From IMG/VR virus record IMGVR_UViG_3300025141_000411, positions 1 through 33,255 of that record: a stretch of DNA of 33,255 nucleotides; one strand, given 5' to 3'. A program made the position numbers and the translations under genes. The notes beneath the pieces are model-generated. The model worked only from the letters and a program-made list of their open reading frames with translations. It did no database searches and was not told where the DNA came from. Source of the stretch: a virus. Positions 15,748-23,525 of this stretch are shown one piece after another. How positions within the stretch are numbered: the stretch's first letter is position 1; each line of letters begins with the position of its first letter.

Positions 15748-16122
15748 GTGCCAAAAGACTTAGATTATATAGCGAGGCTGGAAAGGGCCATATCTAGAAA
15801 ATATGGCCCAGAAGCAATTCTTAACCCAATGACAAATTGGTCCGAGGATAAAGAAAAACATTATATCGAACAACTAAAGAGCCTGGATAAAAAAGAAACA
15901 TATTCAGAAAAGGTTGAAATCGATGGTGTTTTGGTACCTAAAAAACTAATTAATAGAGAAACAAAAAGAGTTTGCCCAGTTTGCAAAATTTATTCTTTCA
16001 AGATTGAGGACGATATGTACATGGCTAAATATGAATGTTGCACTGATTGTTATATACAGTATGTCGAGGATCGAGAAGAAAGATGGGAACAAGGTTGGCG
16101 ACCCGAAATAGGAGATAATTAA
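15748..16122 (+). CDS. Uncharacterised zinc-ribbon-type protein upstream of terminase
   Basis: 124 aa from GTG 15748 with AGAGAGG eight bases upstream. The N-terminal half is helical and charged (LDYIARLERAISRKYGPEAILNP). The C-terminal half has CPVC (residues 72-75) and CCTDC (around 94-98), a likely four-Cys zinc ribbon, followed by an acidic-basic tail (EDREERWEQGWRPE). The TAA stop touches the ATG of the next gene, so it belongs to the terminase operon. Genes in this position are conserved in related marine phages as far as I recall, with no known function. A DNA-binding packaging accessory is possible but unproved. Confidence 0.7.
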   Translation: MPKDLDYIARLERAISRKYGPEAILNPMTNWSEDKEKHYIEQLKSLDKKETYSEKVEIDGVLVPKKLINRETKRVCPVCKIYSFKIEDDMYMAKYECCTDCYIQYVEDREERWEQGWRPEIGDN

Positions 16123-16665
16123 ATGTCACAAACAACTTTAGAAGTAGTTAGAGGTCTAGCGCAGGCCGCAGCTGATAGTTTTGACGGCGCACTAGATGAA
16201 AACGGCGAGCGTATAGATATAGGACTTAAAAGAGACGAAGGCCATCCAGTCTTAGATTCTAGGACAATGGATGGATTTAAAGTAAAGTTTGCGGGAAACC
16301 AACTTTGTGTAACTTATCAAAGTGACATTAAATTAAAAGATGTACACGGCGGCAAATTTGAAAAAGAGATTGAGTCGACGCTATCCACTATTATTAAACA
16401 CCTTAAAAAACAATACAAGAAGATTACGGGAAATTCTGTATCTCTGACTCCCGATGGTGATGCCGAAGTAAGAGTTCAGCAAACTTCCAAAGTTAGGGTG
16501 TTTGTTAACGCATATAAAAAGTATAATATTGGCGGACTAGACACACTAACTGATCAAGAGAAGCCTAATAAAGAAAGGCTCGATGCGAAATTTCAAAGCT
16601 TTCTCGATGCAGGAGGCTGGGGCAACAAGCCGGAGAATAAAAACCAGAAAGCCCCAAAGAGTTAA
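16123..16665 (+). CDS. Uncharacterised protein next to the large terminase gene
   Basis: 180 aa from ATG 16123, with TAGGAG upstream and no gap from the previous gene. It starts MSQTTLEVVRGLAQAAADSFDGA, has a mixed alpha/beta middle (GFKVKFAGNQLCVTYQSDIKL; STLSTIIKHLKKQYKKI; EVRVQQTSKVRVFVNAYKKYNIGG) and a polar Lys/Asn/Pro tail. It lies four bases before TerL, the position of the small terminase in many phages, but it shows no helix-turn-helix or coiled coil typical of T4 gp16, so I do not assign that role. It is probably a conserved packaging or head-assembly gene. Confidence 0.7.
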   Translation: MSQTTLEVVRGLAQAAADSFDGALDENGERIDIGLKRDEGHPVLDSRTMDGFKVKFAGNQLCVTYQSDIKLKDVHGGKFEKEIESTLSTIIKHLKKQYKKITGNSVSLTPDGDAEVRVQQTSKVRVFVNAYKKYNIGGLDTLTDQEKPNKERLDAKFQSFLDAGGWGNKPENKNQKAPKS

Positions 16666-16669
16666 ATAA

Positions 16670-18250
16670 GTGGCTTACCAGCTTTCCAAAGACGAAGTAG
16701 TAAAAGAGATACTTAAAGCAGGAAAAGACCCGGCTTATTTTATCAACAACTTCGCTAAGATTTCTCACCCGTTGAAGGGCCTGATCCCTTTTACTATGTA
16801 TGACTACCAGCAGGTCATGGTCCATGACTTTAATGATCATCGTTTTAACGTTATCTTGAAGGCACGACAGCTTGGTATCTCTACCGTAACAGCGGCGTAT
16901 ATCGCTTGGTTAATGCTTTTTCATAAAAACAAGAATGTTCTTGTCGTCGCGACAAAGTTTAAGACTGCAGGCAACTTAGTTAAGAAAGTAAAGGCGATTA
17001 TAAAAAACTTGCCGGGTTGGATGAGAATATCAGCTATTACAACAGACAACAGAACATCGTTCGAATTGGCGAATGGCTCACAAATTCAACCATCATCGAC
17101 TAGTGGTGACGCAGGCCGTTCAGAAGCCCTGTCTCTGTTGGTTATCGACGAGGCCGCGCACGTTGAGAACCTAGAGGAACTGTGGGCCGGCCTTTATCCT
17201 ACGCTGTCTACAGGTGGCCGGTGCATTGCCCTGTCAACTCCAAATGGCGTTGGCAACTGGTTCCATAAAACATGTGCAGAAGCTCAAGATGGCTTAAACA
17301 AGTTCTTTATGACAACCTTGCCTTGGGACGCTCATCCGGATCGCGATCAAGCTTGGTTCGAAGAAGAAACCAAGAATATGTCGAGAAGAGAGATCGCACA
17401 AGAGCTTGAATGCAACTTTAATATGTCTGGTGAAACGGTATTTCATCCTGATGATCTAGCAGTTATTGAGGCGAACTTAAAAGAGCCAAAGTACAAAACA
17501 GGATTTGATAGAAACTTTTGGATTTGGGAAGAATTCCAGCCAGAGTTTACATATCTTATTTCTGCAGACGTCGCGCGCGGAGATGGCAAGGATCACTCTG
17601 CATTCCATATATATAAAATTGAAACAATGGAGATCGTCGGAGAATATAGGGGTAAGCCCACGCCAGATATATTTGCCAATTTACTAAATGAAACAGGTAA
17701 AGAATATGGTGACTGCATGCTAGCAGTCGAGAATAATTCAGTTGGCTGGACAGTCTTGACTAAATTACAAGAATTATTATATCCAAATATATACTATTCA
17801 TATAAGTCTTCACATGATTACGTAGATCCAATAACGGCAGAATACAAAAGCAATACAGTTGCAGGCTTTACAATGTCCAGAACAACCAGACCACTGGTTA
17901 TTGCGAAAATGGAAGAATTCATTAGAAATAAACTAGTTAAAATATATTCAAGAAGAGTATATAATGAAATGAAAACTTTTGTTTGGCACAATGGGCGACC
18001 CGAGGCGATGAAGAGTTTCAACGATGACTTGATTACATCTTTTGCAATTGGTTGCTGGGTCAAAGATACAGCATTTACGATAAACCAAAGAGAATTGGAC
18101 TATAAAAAAGCTTTCTTAGACTCTATGATACATTCTAGTAAAACAATTAATACAAAAATTCCTGGCCAAATTGGCTACGATGCAAAACAAAGACAAAGAA
18201 AAGAAGAAATGGAAAAGTACCAAGATTTTGCTTGGCTCTTAAAAGGTTAA
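16670..18250 (+). CDS. Terminase large subunit, T4 gp17-like
   Basis: 526 aa from GTG 16670. The ATPase part has a Walker A-like loop KARQLGIST (64-72), Walker B LLVIDEAAH (156-164) with catalytic Glu161, and the coupling motif LSTPNG (189-193). The nuclease part has ISADVARGDGKD, with Asp300 and Asp308 as likely metal ligands, and FNDDLITSFAIG near residue 447 as the third acidic site. The protein cuts concatemeric DNA and pumps it into the prohead through the portal. The loop lacks the Lys of T4's SRQLGKTT; Ile70 takes its place. The length (T4: 610 aa) reflects shorter termini. Portal gene follows after three bases. Confidence 0.95.
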   Translation: MAYQLSKDEVVKEILKAGKDPAYFINNFAKISHPLKGLIPFTMYDYQQVMVHDFNDHRFNVILKARQLGISTVTAAYIAWLMLFHKNKNVLVVATKFKTAGNLVKKVKAIIKNLPGWMRISAITTDNRTSFELANGSQIQPSSTSGDAGRSEALSLLVIDEAAHVENLEELWAGLYPTLSTGGRCIALSTPNGVGNWFHKTCAEAQDGLNKFFMTTLPWDAHPDRDQAWFEEETKNMSRREIAQELECNFNMSGETVFHPDDLAVIEANLKEPKYKTGFDRNFWIWEEFQPEFTYLISADVARGDGKDHSAFHIYKIETMEIVGEYRGKPTPDIFANLLNETGKEYGDCMLAVENNSVGWTVLTKLQELLYPNIYYSYKSSHDYVDPITAEYKSNTVAGFTMSRTTRPLVIAKMEEFIRNKLVKIYSRRVYNEMKTFVWHNGRPEAMKSFNDDLITSFAIGCWVKDTAFTINQRELDYKKAFLDSMIHSSKTINTKIPGQIGYDAKQRQRKEEMEKYQDFAWLLKG

Positions 18251-18253
18251 AAA

Positions 18254-20245
18254 ATGGCGGATAGTAAAGACAGAAACCCCAGAAATCCAGAAAGTACATT
18301 ATTCAGAAAGCTAACAAGACTGCTATCTGGCCCTATTGTTAACTATAGAAGGCAGGCCCCTCGCCAAAACAAGAGAAGGCAACTGGATGCATATCGATTT
18401 AAGTCCGCTAGCGGGCAGTCGTTCAAGAGAGGAGAGTACAATCCCTACGATTCTATGAACGCCAATTATATGGCAAATCAGAATCGCGCTGAACGTTATG
18501 TTGACTTCGATCAGATGGAATACACTCCAGAGATCGCCTCTGCTTTGGATATTTACGCAGACGAGATGACAACTTCCAGCAACTTGCAACCTCTTTTGAA
18601 GATAAGGTGCCCCAACGAAGAAATCAAATCAGTATTAGATACGCTATACCACAACATATTAAATGTAGAGTTTAATCTTTTTGGTTGGTCTCGCACAATG
18701 TGTAAGTTTGGTGACTTTTTCCTATATTTAGACATCGACGACGAGCAGGGCATCAAACATGCTATGGGTTTACCACAGCATGAGGTAGAAAGGTTAGAGG
18801 GCGAAGATAAAACTAACCCCAACTATGTCCAGTTCCAGTGGAACTCCGGCGGCATCACCTTCGAGAATTGGCAGATCGCACATTTTCGTGTTTTAGGTCA
18901 AGATAAGTATGCTCCCTATGGAACTTCTATTCTAGAGCCCGCCAGAAGAATTTGGCGCCAGCTAACTTTGATGGAAGACGCGATCATGGCATACAGAATT
19001 GTACGTTCTCCGGAGAGAAGAGTATTTTATATCGACGTTGGTAACATCAACCCACAAGATATTGAACAATACATGCAGAAAGTCATGACTCAGATGAAGC
19101 GCAATCAGATCGTGAATGAAGAGACCGGCCGCGTGGACTTAAGATACAATCCTATGAGTGTTGAGGAGGATTATTATATTCCCGTCAGAGGTGACAGCAA
19201 GTCTACAGTGGAAACTTTGTCGGGAGGACAGTACACCGGTGACATTGATGATGTAAAGTACCTTAGAGATAAGCTGTTTAGTGCTCTTAAGATCCCTGCA
19301 TCATATTTGTCCAGAGCAGAAGGTTCGGAAGAAGACAAAACAACACTTGCTCAAAAAGATATCAGATTCGCAAGAACAATTCAGAGATTGCAAAGAGCAG
19401 TTGTAGCAGAATTGGAGAAGATAGGTGTAATCCACTTATTTACTTTAGGATATAGGGGAAATGATCTCGTATCATTCAAACTAACATTGAACAACCCGTC
19501 GAAGCTAGCCGAAATGCAAGAGTTAGAGCACTGGCGCACCAAGTTCGATGTTGCTTCTGCAGCAACGGAAGGATATTTCAGCAAAAGATGGGTTTCAGAT
19601 CACCTATTCAACCTGACCGAGGAAGAATTCTTACGTTCACAGAGGGAAATCTTCTACGATCGTAAATTCGAGGCCAACTTAGAGAAGGCAGTTGAAGAGA
19701 TTACGGCAGCCGGCGAAGAGGGAGCCGAGGACGCTCTCGGAGGCGGCGGTATGGGGGGCATGGATGAAATGGGCGCCCTAGGCGGACCCGAAGAAGAGCT
19801 TGGAGGCGAGGAGCTTGGAGGCGAGGAGCTTGGAGGCGAGGAGCTTGGAGGCGAGGAAGAAGCTGGAGGAGACGACAGTATGCTTTTGGCATCTCCGGCA
19901 AAGCGTGATGATTCCAACGACTCTATGAAAGCTGTAGACAAAAAGTTAGGTACAACTACGACTAGCAAGTCTCATAGCGGCAAAGATCCTAGCAAGTGGT
20001 ACATGCCTACGACAAATGATTCAAGAAGAGACGGCGCGCGGCGCAGGAGCTATAATAGCCACTGGTCTAAGGAGAGCGCTTCGTCCTCCGAGAGAAATAT
20101 ATGGAAATCGCCAGGATTAAAAAGTTTATCGCGGGGAATTTATGAGAATCTAGAACCTAGTTATAGAGATGACGAGGAACAAGAAGTTTTGAGATTGAAT
20201 TTTGAAGTTAAAAAACTAATTAAAGATATGGAGTCCAAAGAATAA
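18254..20245 (+). CDS. Portal protein, T4 gp20-like
   Basis: 663 aa from ATG 18254. The core resembles gp20: YTPEIASALDIYADEMTT near residue 95, FGDFFLYLDID, IAHFRVLG, YGTSILEPARRIWRQLTLMEDAIMAYRIVRSPERRVFYIDVGN, and EDYYIPVRGDSKSTVETLSGG, then YLRDKLFSALKIPASYLSRAEG. It forms the dodecameric ring at one vertex, starts head assembly and is the DNA channel. Compared with T4 gp20 (524 aa) it has a C-terminal extension of about 150 residues, with a Gly/Met stretch, tandem EELGG repeats and a basic Ser/Arg tail. The stop overlaps the next ATG as TAATG. Confidence 0.95.
   Translation: MADSKDRNPRNPESTLFRKLTRLLSGPIVNYRRQAPRQNKRRQLDAYRFKSASGQSFKRGEYNPYDSMNANYMANQNRAERYVDFDQMEYTPEIASALDIYADEMTTSSNLQPLLKIRCPNEEIKSVLDTLYHNILNVEFNLFGWSRTMCKFGDFFLYLDIDDEQGIKHAMGLPQHEVERLEGEDKTNPNYVQFQWNSGGITFENWQIAHFRVLGQDKYAPYGTSILEPARRIWRQLTLMEDAIMAYRIVRSPERRVFYIDVGNINPQDIEQYMQKVMTQMKRNQIVNEETGRVDLRYNPMSVEEDYYIPVRGDSKSTVETLSGGQYTGDIDDVKYLRDKLFSALKIPASYLSRAEGSEEDKTTLAQKDIRFARTIQRLQRAVVAELEKIGVIHLFTLGYRGNDLVSFKLTLNNPSKLAEMQELEHWRTKFDVASAATEGYFSKRWVSDHLFNLTEEEFLRSQREIFYDRKFEANLEKAVEEITAAGEEGAEDALGGGGMGGMDEMGALGGPEEELGGEELGGEELGGEELGGEEEAGGDDSMLLASPAKRDDSNDSMKAVDKKLGTTTTSKSHSGKDPSKWYMPTTNDSRRDGARRRSYNSHWSKESASSSERNIWKSPGLKSLSRGIYENLEPSYRDDEEQEVLRLNFEVKKLIKDMESKE
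19796..19855 (+). repeat. 15-bp tandem repeat, four copies, in the portal gene
   Basis: GAGCTTGGAGGCGAG is repeated four times without change at 19796, 19811, 19826 and 19841. Each unit keeps frame and encodes ELGGE. Perfect identity suggests recent slippage, so the copy number may vary between related phages. Confidence 0.95.
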
Positions 20246-21078
20246 TGAAGCTCAAGCATAATAAGAAGAGAAACACGGCTTTTCTTTTTGAAACTCTTAG
20301 CCGCGAATTAACGAAGGCGATTGTGAATAGAGATCTTCAGAATAAAAAGAAAATTCTTGCAATTATTAAAGAACATTTTGGCAAGGATAAAGAAATAGCT
20401 AAAGAGCTAGAATTATATAAAAGTATAATTGAAAGTAAAAATCTAGACACTTATTCTGCAGAGAAAATTATCTTTGAGTCCAAGAAACAATATGACAAGT
20501 TAGACAAAAATAGAATATTTAGCGAACAAAGCAATCTTATTAATAAAATAAACAAAGAGTTGTCGGGAGAAACATTCGCAAACTTTGTACCAAATTATAA
20601 AAACTTAGCCTCGCTGTATCAGATTTTCAACACAGAAATGAGCCCTAAAAAGAAGGTATTACTTGAGGGCGAGATTATAAACTATATGTCAGCCCAAAAA
20701 CCTCTTCGAGAGAACGCCAAGCAAATACCTTCAGACAAATTAGTATTAAAAGCATTTATTGGTAACTTCAATGATGTTTATTCCAAGACTCTCTGCGAAG
20801 AACAGCAAGAGCTATTAAACAAGTACATTACTTCTTTTGTTGATAACGGCCTTGAGCTTAAACTATTTTTGAATGAGGAGATCGGCCGATTAAAGCAAGT
20901 AATCGGAGGCTCTTTAAAATCCGAAGGCATGAACAGAGGCGAACCAGTATTTGAAAAGACAACGAAAGTGCTAAAAGCAATCGACGGCTTTAGAGAAAAA
21001 GATATTGATTCAAATATGATCGAGAAAATACTTAAAATTCAAAACCTAGCTAGCGAGTTAACAAACAATGGCAATTAA
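20245..21078 (+). CDS. Uncharacterised helical protein downstream of portal
   Basis: 277 aa from ATG 20245, which shares its A with the portal stop (TAATG). It begins with a basic MKLKHNKKRNTAFLFETLSRELTKAIV segment and is helical and charged throughout, with ASLYQIFNTEMSPKKKVLLEGEIINYM and KLVLKAFIGNFNDVYSKTLCEEQQELLNKYI as the more hydrophobic parts. No enzyme or membrane motif is present. In T4 the matching position between portal and protease holds the prohead core proteins gp67 and gp68, which are much smaller. A head-assembly role is likely from context only. Confidence 0.7.
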   Translation: MKLKHNKKRNTAFLFETLSRELTKAIVNRDLQNKKKILAIIKEHFGKDKEIAKELELYKSIIESKNLDTYSAEKIIFESKKQYDKLDKNRIFSEQSNLINKINKELSGETFANFVPNYKNLASLYQIFNTEMSPKKKVLLEGEIINYMSAQKPLRENAKQIPSDKLVLKAFIGNFNDVYSKTLCEEQQELLNKYITSFVDNGLELKLFLNEEIGRLKQVIGGSLKSEGMNRGEPVFEKTTKVLKAIDGFREKDIDSNMIEKILKIQNLASELTNNGN

Positions 21079-21634
21079 AATTACTGTTTCCGAGCCCGGA
21101 CAAGAAAAGATAAGAGTTACGGTTCAAGAAGAAGAGAAACTAGAAACAAAAATTTCATTGGACCTCAAGGCTCGCAGAACTCTAGACGGTAATGTTTTAA
21201 TCTTTGATCACAACGATATTGATATTGTTCTTATGCCAGAGAAAAGAAAAGTGGTGGCTTTTGCTAAAAAGATCTTAGGAGATCATGTGTACGAGGCCCA
21301 AGATAGATTATTTAGATACCTATTTAGAAAGGGTGTAATCGAATATGATTCAGTCCAGGGCGGAAATGTTTATTCTTCTATGGAAGCGAAGATTGCTGAG
21401 AGCAAAGACTACAATGAATCTCAAATTGCTTTATTTACGATTGGCAAGTTTATTGAAACAGAGAAGCCTTACATCGCATTCGAGAAAGCATTCGAGAAAG
21501 CCGAAGAAGAAAGATTGGCTGATCCCGGCCCAGAAGATTCTACGGAATTTGATGCGGAGCGGCATGCAGCACAGAAGGGCTCAATCCGACCCGGCAACAA
21601 GCCTTACGGCATCGCGAATATTTATAGAATTTAG
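21068..21634 (+). CDS. Uncharacterised head-module protein
   Basis: 188 aa from ATG 21068, overlapping the previous gene by 11 bases. The first 60 residues are beta-rich and polar (KITVSEPGQEKIRVTVQEEE, LDLKARRTLDGNVLIFDHNDIDIVLMPEKRKVVAF), then helical with GDHVYEAQDRLFRYLFRKGVIEYDSVQGGNVYSSMEA. The last 40 residues are acidic and disordered and end in NKPYGIANIYRI. I do not recognise the family. Conserved position and coupling with neighbours argue for a structural or assembly role. Confidence 0.7.
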   Translation: MAIKITVSEPGQEKIRVTVQEEEKLETKISLDLKARRTLDGNVLIFDHNDIDIVLMPEKRKVVAFAKKILGDHVYEAQDRLFRYLFRKGVIEYDSVQGGNVYSSMEAKIAESKDYNESQIALFTIGKFIETEKPYIAFEKAFEKAEEERLADPGPEDSTEFDAERHAAQKGSIRPGNKPYGIANIYRI

Positions 21635-21643
21635 AAGGCTAAA

Positions 21644-21988
21644 GTGGAACTACTATATTTTATTTTGTGTGCATATGGTCTCACACAGATATTAGTTTAC
21701 GGAAAAATATTTAATAAAATTCGCCCAACGAAAGGCAATTTAGGAGAGCTTTTATCCTGTCCTATGTGTACTGGCTTTTGGGTTGGTGTTTTTCTTTTTG
21801 GAATTAATGGTTTAACTGAACTATTTAGTTTTGAATATAATTTAATAAATTCATTCCTTTTGGGATGTCTAAGCTCCGGAACATCTTACATTATGAATAT
21901 GATTTTCGGAGATTGTGGAATAAAAATAGAGAGGATACAAAATGAGAAAGCGAAACCTTCCGGAAGTCCGACGCTGTTGCAAGGGTAG
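21644..21988 (+). CDS. Small membrane protein with CPMC motif
   Basis: 114 aa from GTG 21644, with AGAAGG five bases upstream. A first membrane segment covers residues 2-18 (ELLYFILCAYGLTQILV), a second follows the motif LLSCPMCTGFWVGVFLFGI (near 36-54), and a third near 68-88 (INSFLLGCLSSGTSYIMNMIFG). The CPMCTGFW signature resembles a DUF1360-like family of small phage and bacterial membrane proteins of unknown function. It is odd to find it inside the head module; the last 16 codons overlap a second small ORF in another frame. Confidence 0.7.
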   Translation: MELLYFILCAYGLTQILVYGKIFNKIRPTKGNLGELLSCPMCTGFWVGVFLFGINGLTELFSFEYNLINSFLLGCLSSGTSYIMNMIFGDCGIKIERIQNEKAKPSGSPTLLQG

Positions 21989-21992
21989 CTAG
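21942..21992 (+). CDS. Putative 16-codon leader peptide in frame with the prohead protease
   Basis: ATG 21942 has an excellent ribosome site, AGAGAGGA, with seven-base spacing. The reading frame gives MRKRNLPEVRRCCKGS and ends at TAG 21990-21992. The next four codons (CTC GCG CAG GTA) continue in the same frame to ATG 22005 of the protease. The protease's own start has only AGG two bases away. The peptide may drive coupled translation of the protease, or the amber codon may sometimes be read through. The peptide itself may also be an artefact of overlap with the membrane protein gene. Confidence 0.4.
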   Translation: MRKRNLPEVRRCCKGS

Positions 21993-22004
21993 CTCGCGCA
22001 GGTA

Positions 22005-22655
22005 ATGCCTGCTTTTATTATTATGTCAAAAAAACTTTTACAAGAATATTTTCAATTATGTCCTGACGGTATTTGTGATTTAACTGTACTGACAGAGGAT
22101 GAGAAGAAGAGAGTTGACGATGGTTCTGTTTATCTTGTAGGCGTATGCCAGAAGGCCGGCACCAAAAATGGTAATGGAAGAATCTATCGTAAAGAAACTT
22201 TGCAAAGAGAAATCGAGACTTATCAAAAAGCCGTAAAAGAAAGACGATCACTAGGAGAATTAGATCATCCTGACGATTCTGTCATCAACTTAAAGAACGC
22301 TTCACACTTAGTGGATAGAATGTGGTGGGACGGCGATAATGTTATGGGAAAGATTGAAGTTTTAGATACTCCTTCTGGTAAAGTATTAAAAGCATTGCTG
22401 AAGTCTGGTGTTAAACTAGGAATCTCGTCCAGAGGAATGGGATCAGTAAAAGAGTCAAACGGCATAACAATGGTAGAAGACGATTTCCAACTCATTTGTT
22501 TCGATATTGTTTCAGAGCCGTCGACCCCGGGAGCCTACTTGGATCCGGAAGGCTCTAGCCGAAGCAGAGTTACAGTTGGTCTTGCAGAGAACCAGCAAGC
22601 TACAACAAAATCACAAAAAGTCAATAATATACTAGATGACATTCTCGGAGATTAA
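22005..22655 (+). CDS. Prohead core protease, T4 gp21-like
   Basis: 216 aa from ATG 22005; a second ATG at 22023 (MSKKLLQEYF) is a possible start. Motifs match T4 gp21: VYLVGVCQKAGTKNGNGRIYRKETL, SLGELDHPDD with the catalytic His (T4 GELNHP), MWWDGDNVMGKIEVLDTPSGK, and KLGISSRGMGSV with the catalytic Ser (T4 GVSSRGLGS). The enzyme is a serine protease that matures the prohead by cleaving scaffold, internal proteins and capsid precursor after (I/L)-x-E. The start lies in a small hairpin, GCAGG...CCTGC (21998-22012), followed by TTTTATTATT. Small genes with I-x-E N-termini follow directly. Confidence 0.9.
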   Translation: MPAFIIMSKKLLQEYFQLCPDGICDLTVLTEDEKKRVDDGSVYLVGVCQKAGTKNGNGRIYRKETLQREIETYQKAVKERRSLGELDHPDDSVINLKNASHLVDRMWWDGDNVMGKIEVLDTPSGKVLKALLKSGVKLGISSRGMGSVKESNGITMVEDDFQLICFDIVSEPSTPGAYLDPEGSSRSRVTVGLAENQQATTKSQKVNNILDDILGD

Positions 22656-22656
22656 A

Positions 22657-22887
22657 ATGAAATTAAATAAATCACATTTGCAGAAAATTATTAAAGAAGA
22701 ATTGCAGAAGATGTCAGAGAACATGAGTGATGATATGTATAATCGAAGCGACGATCTAGATGAGAAACTAAAAGATGCAGTAGCAATCGCGCTTGAAGCC
22801 GGCCTTCCAGTCGAGCACATTGAAAAGAGAATGGCCGCAGCCCTTGAGAGAGTAGTAGCCGGTGGCTGGAACATGCAGAGGCCATAA
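22657..22887 (+). CDS. Small prohead-module protein with IIKEE N-terminus
   Basis: 76 aa from ATG 22657, one base after the protease stop, with CGGAG upstream. It begins MKLNKSHLQKIIKEELQKMS; the rest is an acidic helix (SDDMYNRSDDLDEKLKDAVAIALEAGLP) ending WNMQRP. The N-terminal pattern is shared with the genes at 3134 and 22924 and places a protease-type I-x-E site near residue 14. By analogy with T4 it may be a small prohead core or internal protein. A longer reading from 22636 is less likely because it lacks a ribosome site. Confidence 0.65.
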   Translation: MKLNKSHLQKIIKEELQKMSENMSDDMYNRSDDLDEKLKDAVAIALEAGLPVEHIEKRMAAALERVVAGGWNMQRP

Positions 22888-22923
22888 AATATTTAGCTAG
22901 ATAATAGCGAGAGGAACTTTACA

Positions 22924-23109
22924 ATGAAAATTACAAGACAGCAGTTAGCACAAATTATTAACGAGGAGCGGCAGAAGCTTGCAGATGTTGCAACACTGGT
23001 TAAGGGTGCAATCCAGAAAAAGCGCTACAGCGAAAACAACAAGCTCACCCTAACCGATCTACAGCAAATCGTACAAGAAGAAATAGTTAAATTAAATGAA
23101 GAAAAGTGA
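22924..23109 (+). CDS. Small prohead-module protein with duplicated IIxEE peptide
   Basis: 61 aa from ATG 22924 with GAGAGG nine bases upstream. It begins MKITRQQLAQIINEERQKLA. A second copy of the same pattern lies at residues 40-57 (KLTLTDLQQIVQEEIVKL), so the protein is essentially two such peptides joined by a short basic linker. No other domain is visible. It overlaps the next gene by 14 bases. A scaffold, core or internal head role is suggested by its place between protease and scaffold and by the possible cleavage sites after IINE and IVQE. Confidence 0.65.
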   Translation: MKITRQQLAQIINEERQKLADVATLVKGAIQKKRYSENNKLTLTDLQQIVQEEIVKLNEEK

Positions 23110-23515
23110 ACTAAAAAAAGTACTTAAGCCGCTAATCAAAGAATGCATCAAAGAATGCATTTTTGAAGATGGCGTATTATCTGGAATTATCACAGAAGTT
23201 GTATCTGGTCTAGAGACTAGAAGAGTTGTAACGGAAGGTGTAACAATTCAAGCAAAGACAGATGACCGCGAAGCTAAAGAAAAGCAGCGCCAAGCGGAAC
23301 AAGAGTACGAGAAGCAGAGACAAGAAAGAATCAAGAGATTAAACGAATCTGCTAAAGTAGGCGGAGTTAATGTTTTCGAGGGCATTAAAAAAGATGCTGT
23401 AATTCCAGAAAGCAGCACTCAGGGCCCGCTCACTGGTGTTAGATCCGGAGATTCCGGTGTAGATATTAGTGGTATTCTAAATATTGCTAATGGCAAGTGG
23501 AAACAACTAATATAA
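23096..23515 (+). CDS. Uncharacterised coiled-coil protein of the head module
   Basis: 139 aa from ATG 23096, overlapping the previous gene. It begins MKKSELKKVLKPLIKECIKEC; the two IKEC units are a perfect 12-bp tandem repeat (23135-23146 and 23147-23158). A charged coiled coil covers about residues 60-90 (DDREAKEKQRQAEQEYEKQRQERIKRL), followed by a Ser/Gly-rich tail ending GILNIANGKWKQLI. The N-terminus is a distant variant of the IIxEE peptide. Function is unknown; a core or scaffold-associated role fits its place. Confidence 0.65.
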   Translation: MKKSELKKVLKPLIKECIKECIFEDGVLSGIITEVVSGLETRRVVTEGVTIQAKTDDREAKEKQRQAEQEYEKQRQERIKRLNESAKVGGVNVFEGIKKDAVIPESSTQGPLTGVRSGDSGVDISGILNIANGKWKQLI

Positions 23516-23525
23516 AGGCACTATA

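Noticed and set aside
15960-16065. Four-Cys zinc ribbon as a late transcription factor
   Set aside because: CPVC and CCTDC suggest zinc binding only; no other similarity to T4 gp33, gp55 or gp45-type factors is visible.
16123-16665. Small terminase subunit
   Set aside because: The position before TerL fits, but no DNA-binding or oligomerisation motif typical of gp16 is seen, so I left it uncharacterised.
21998-22022. Rho-independent terminator before the prohead protease
   Set aside because: The stem has only five pairs and contains the protease start codon in its loop; it is treated as part of the leader rather than as a terminator.
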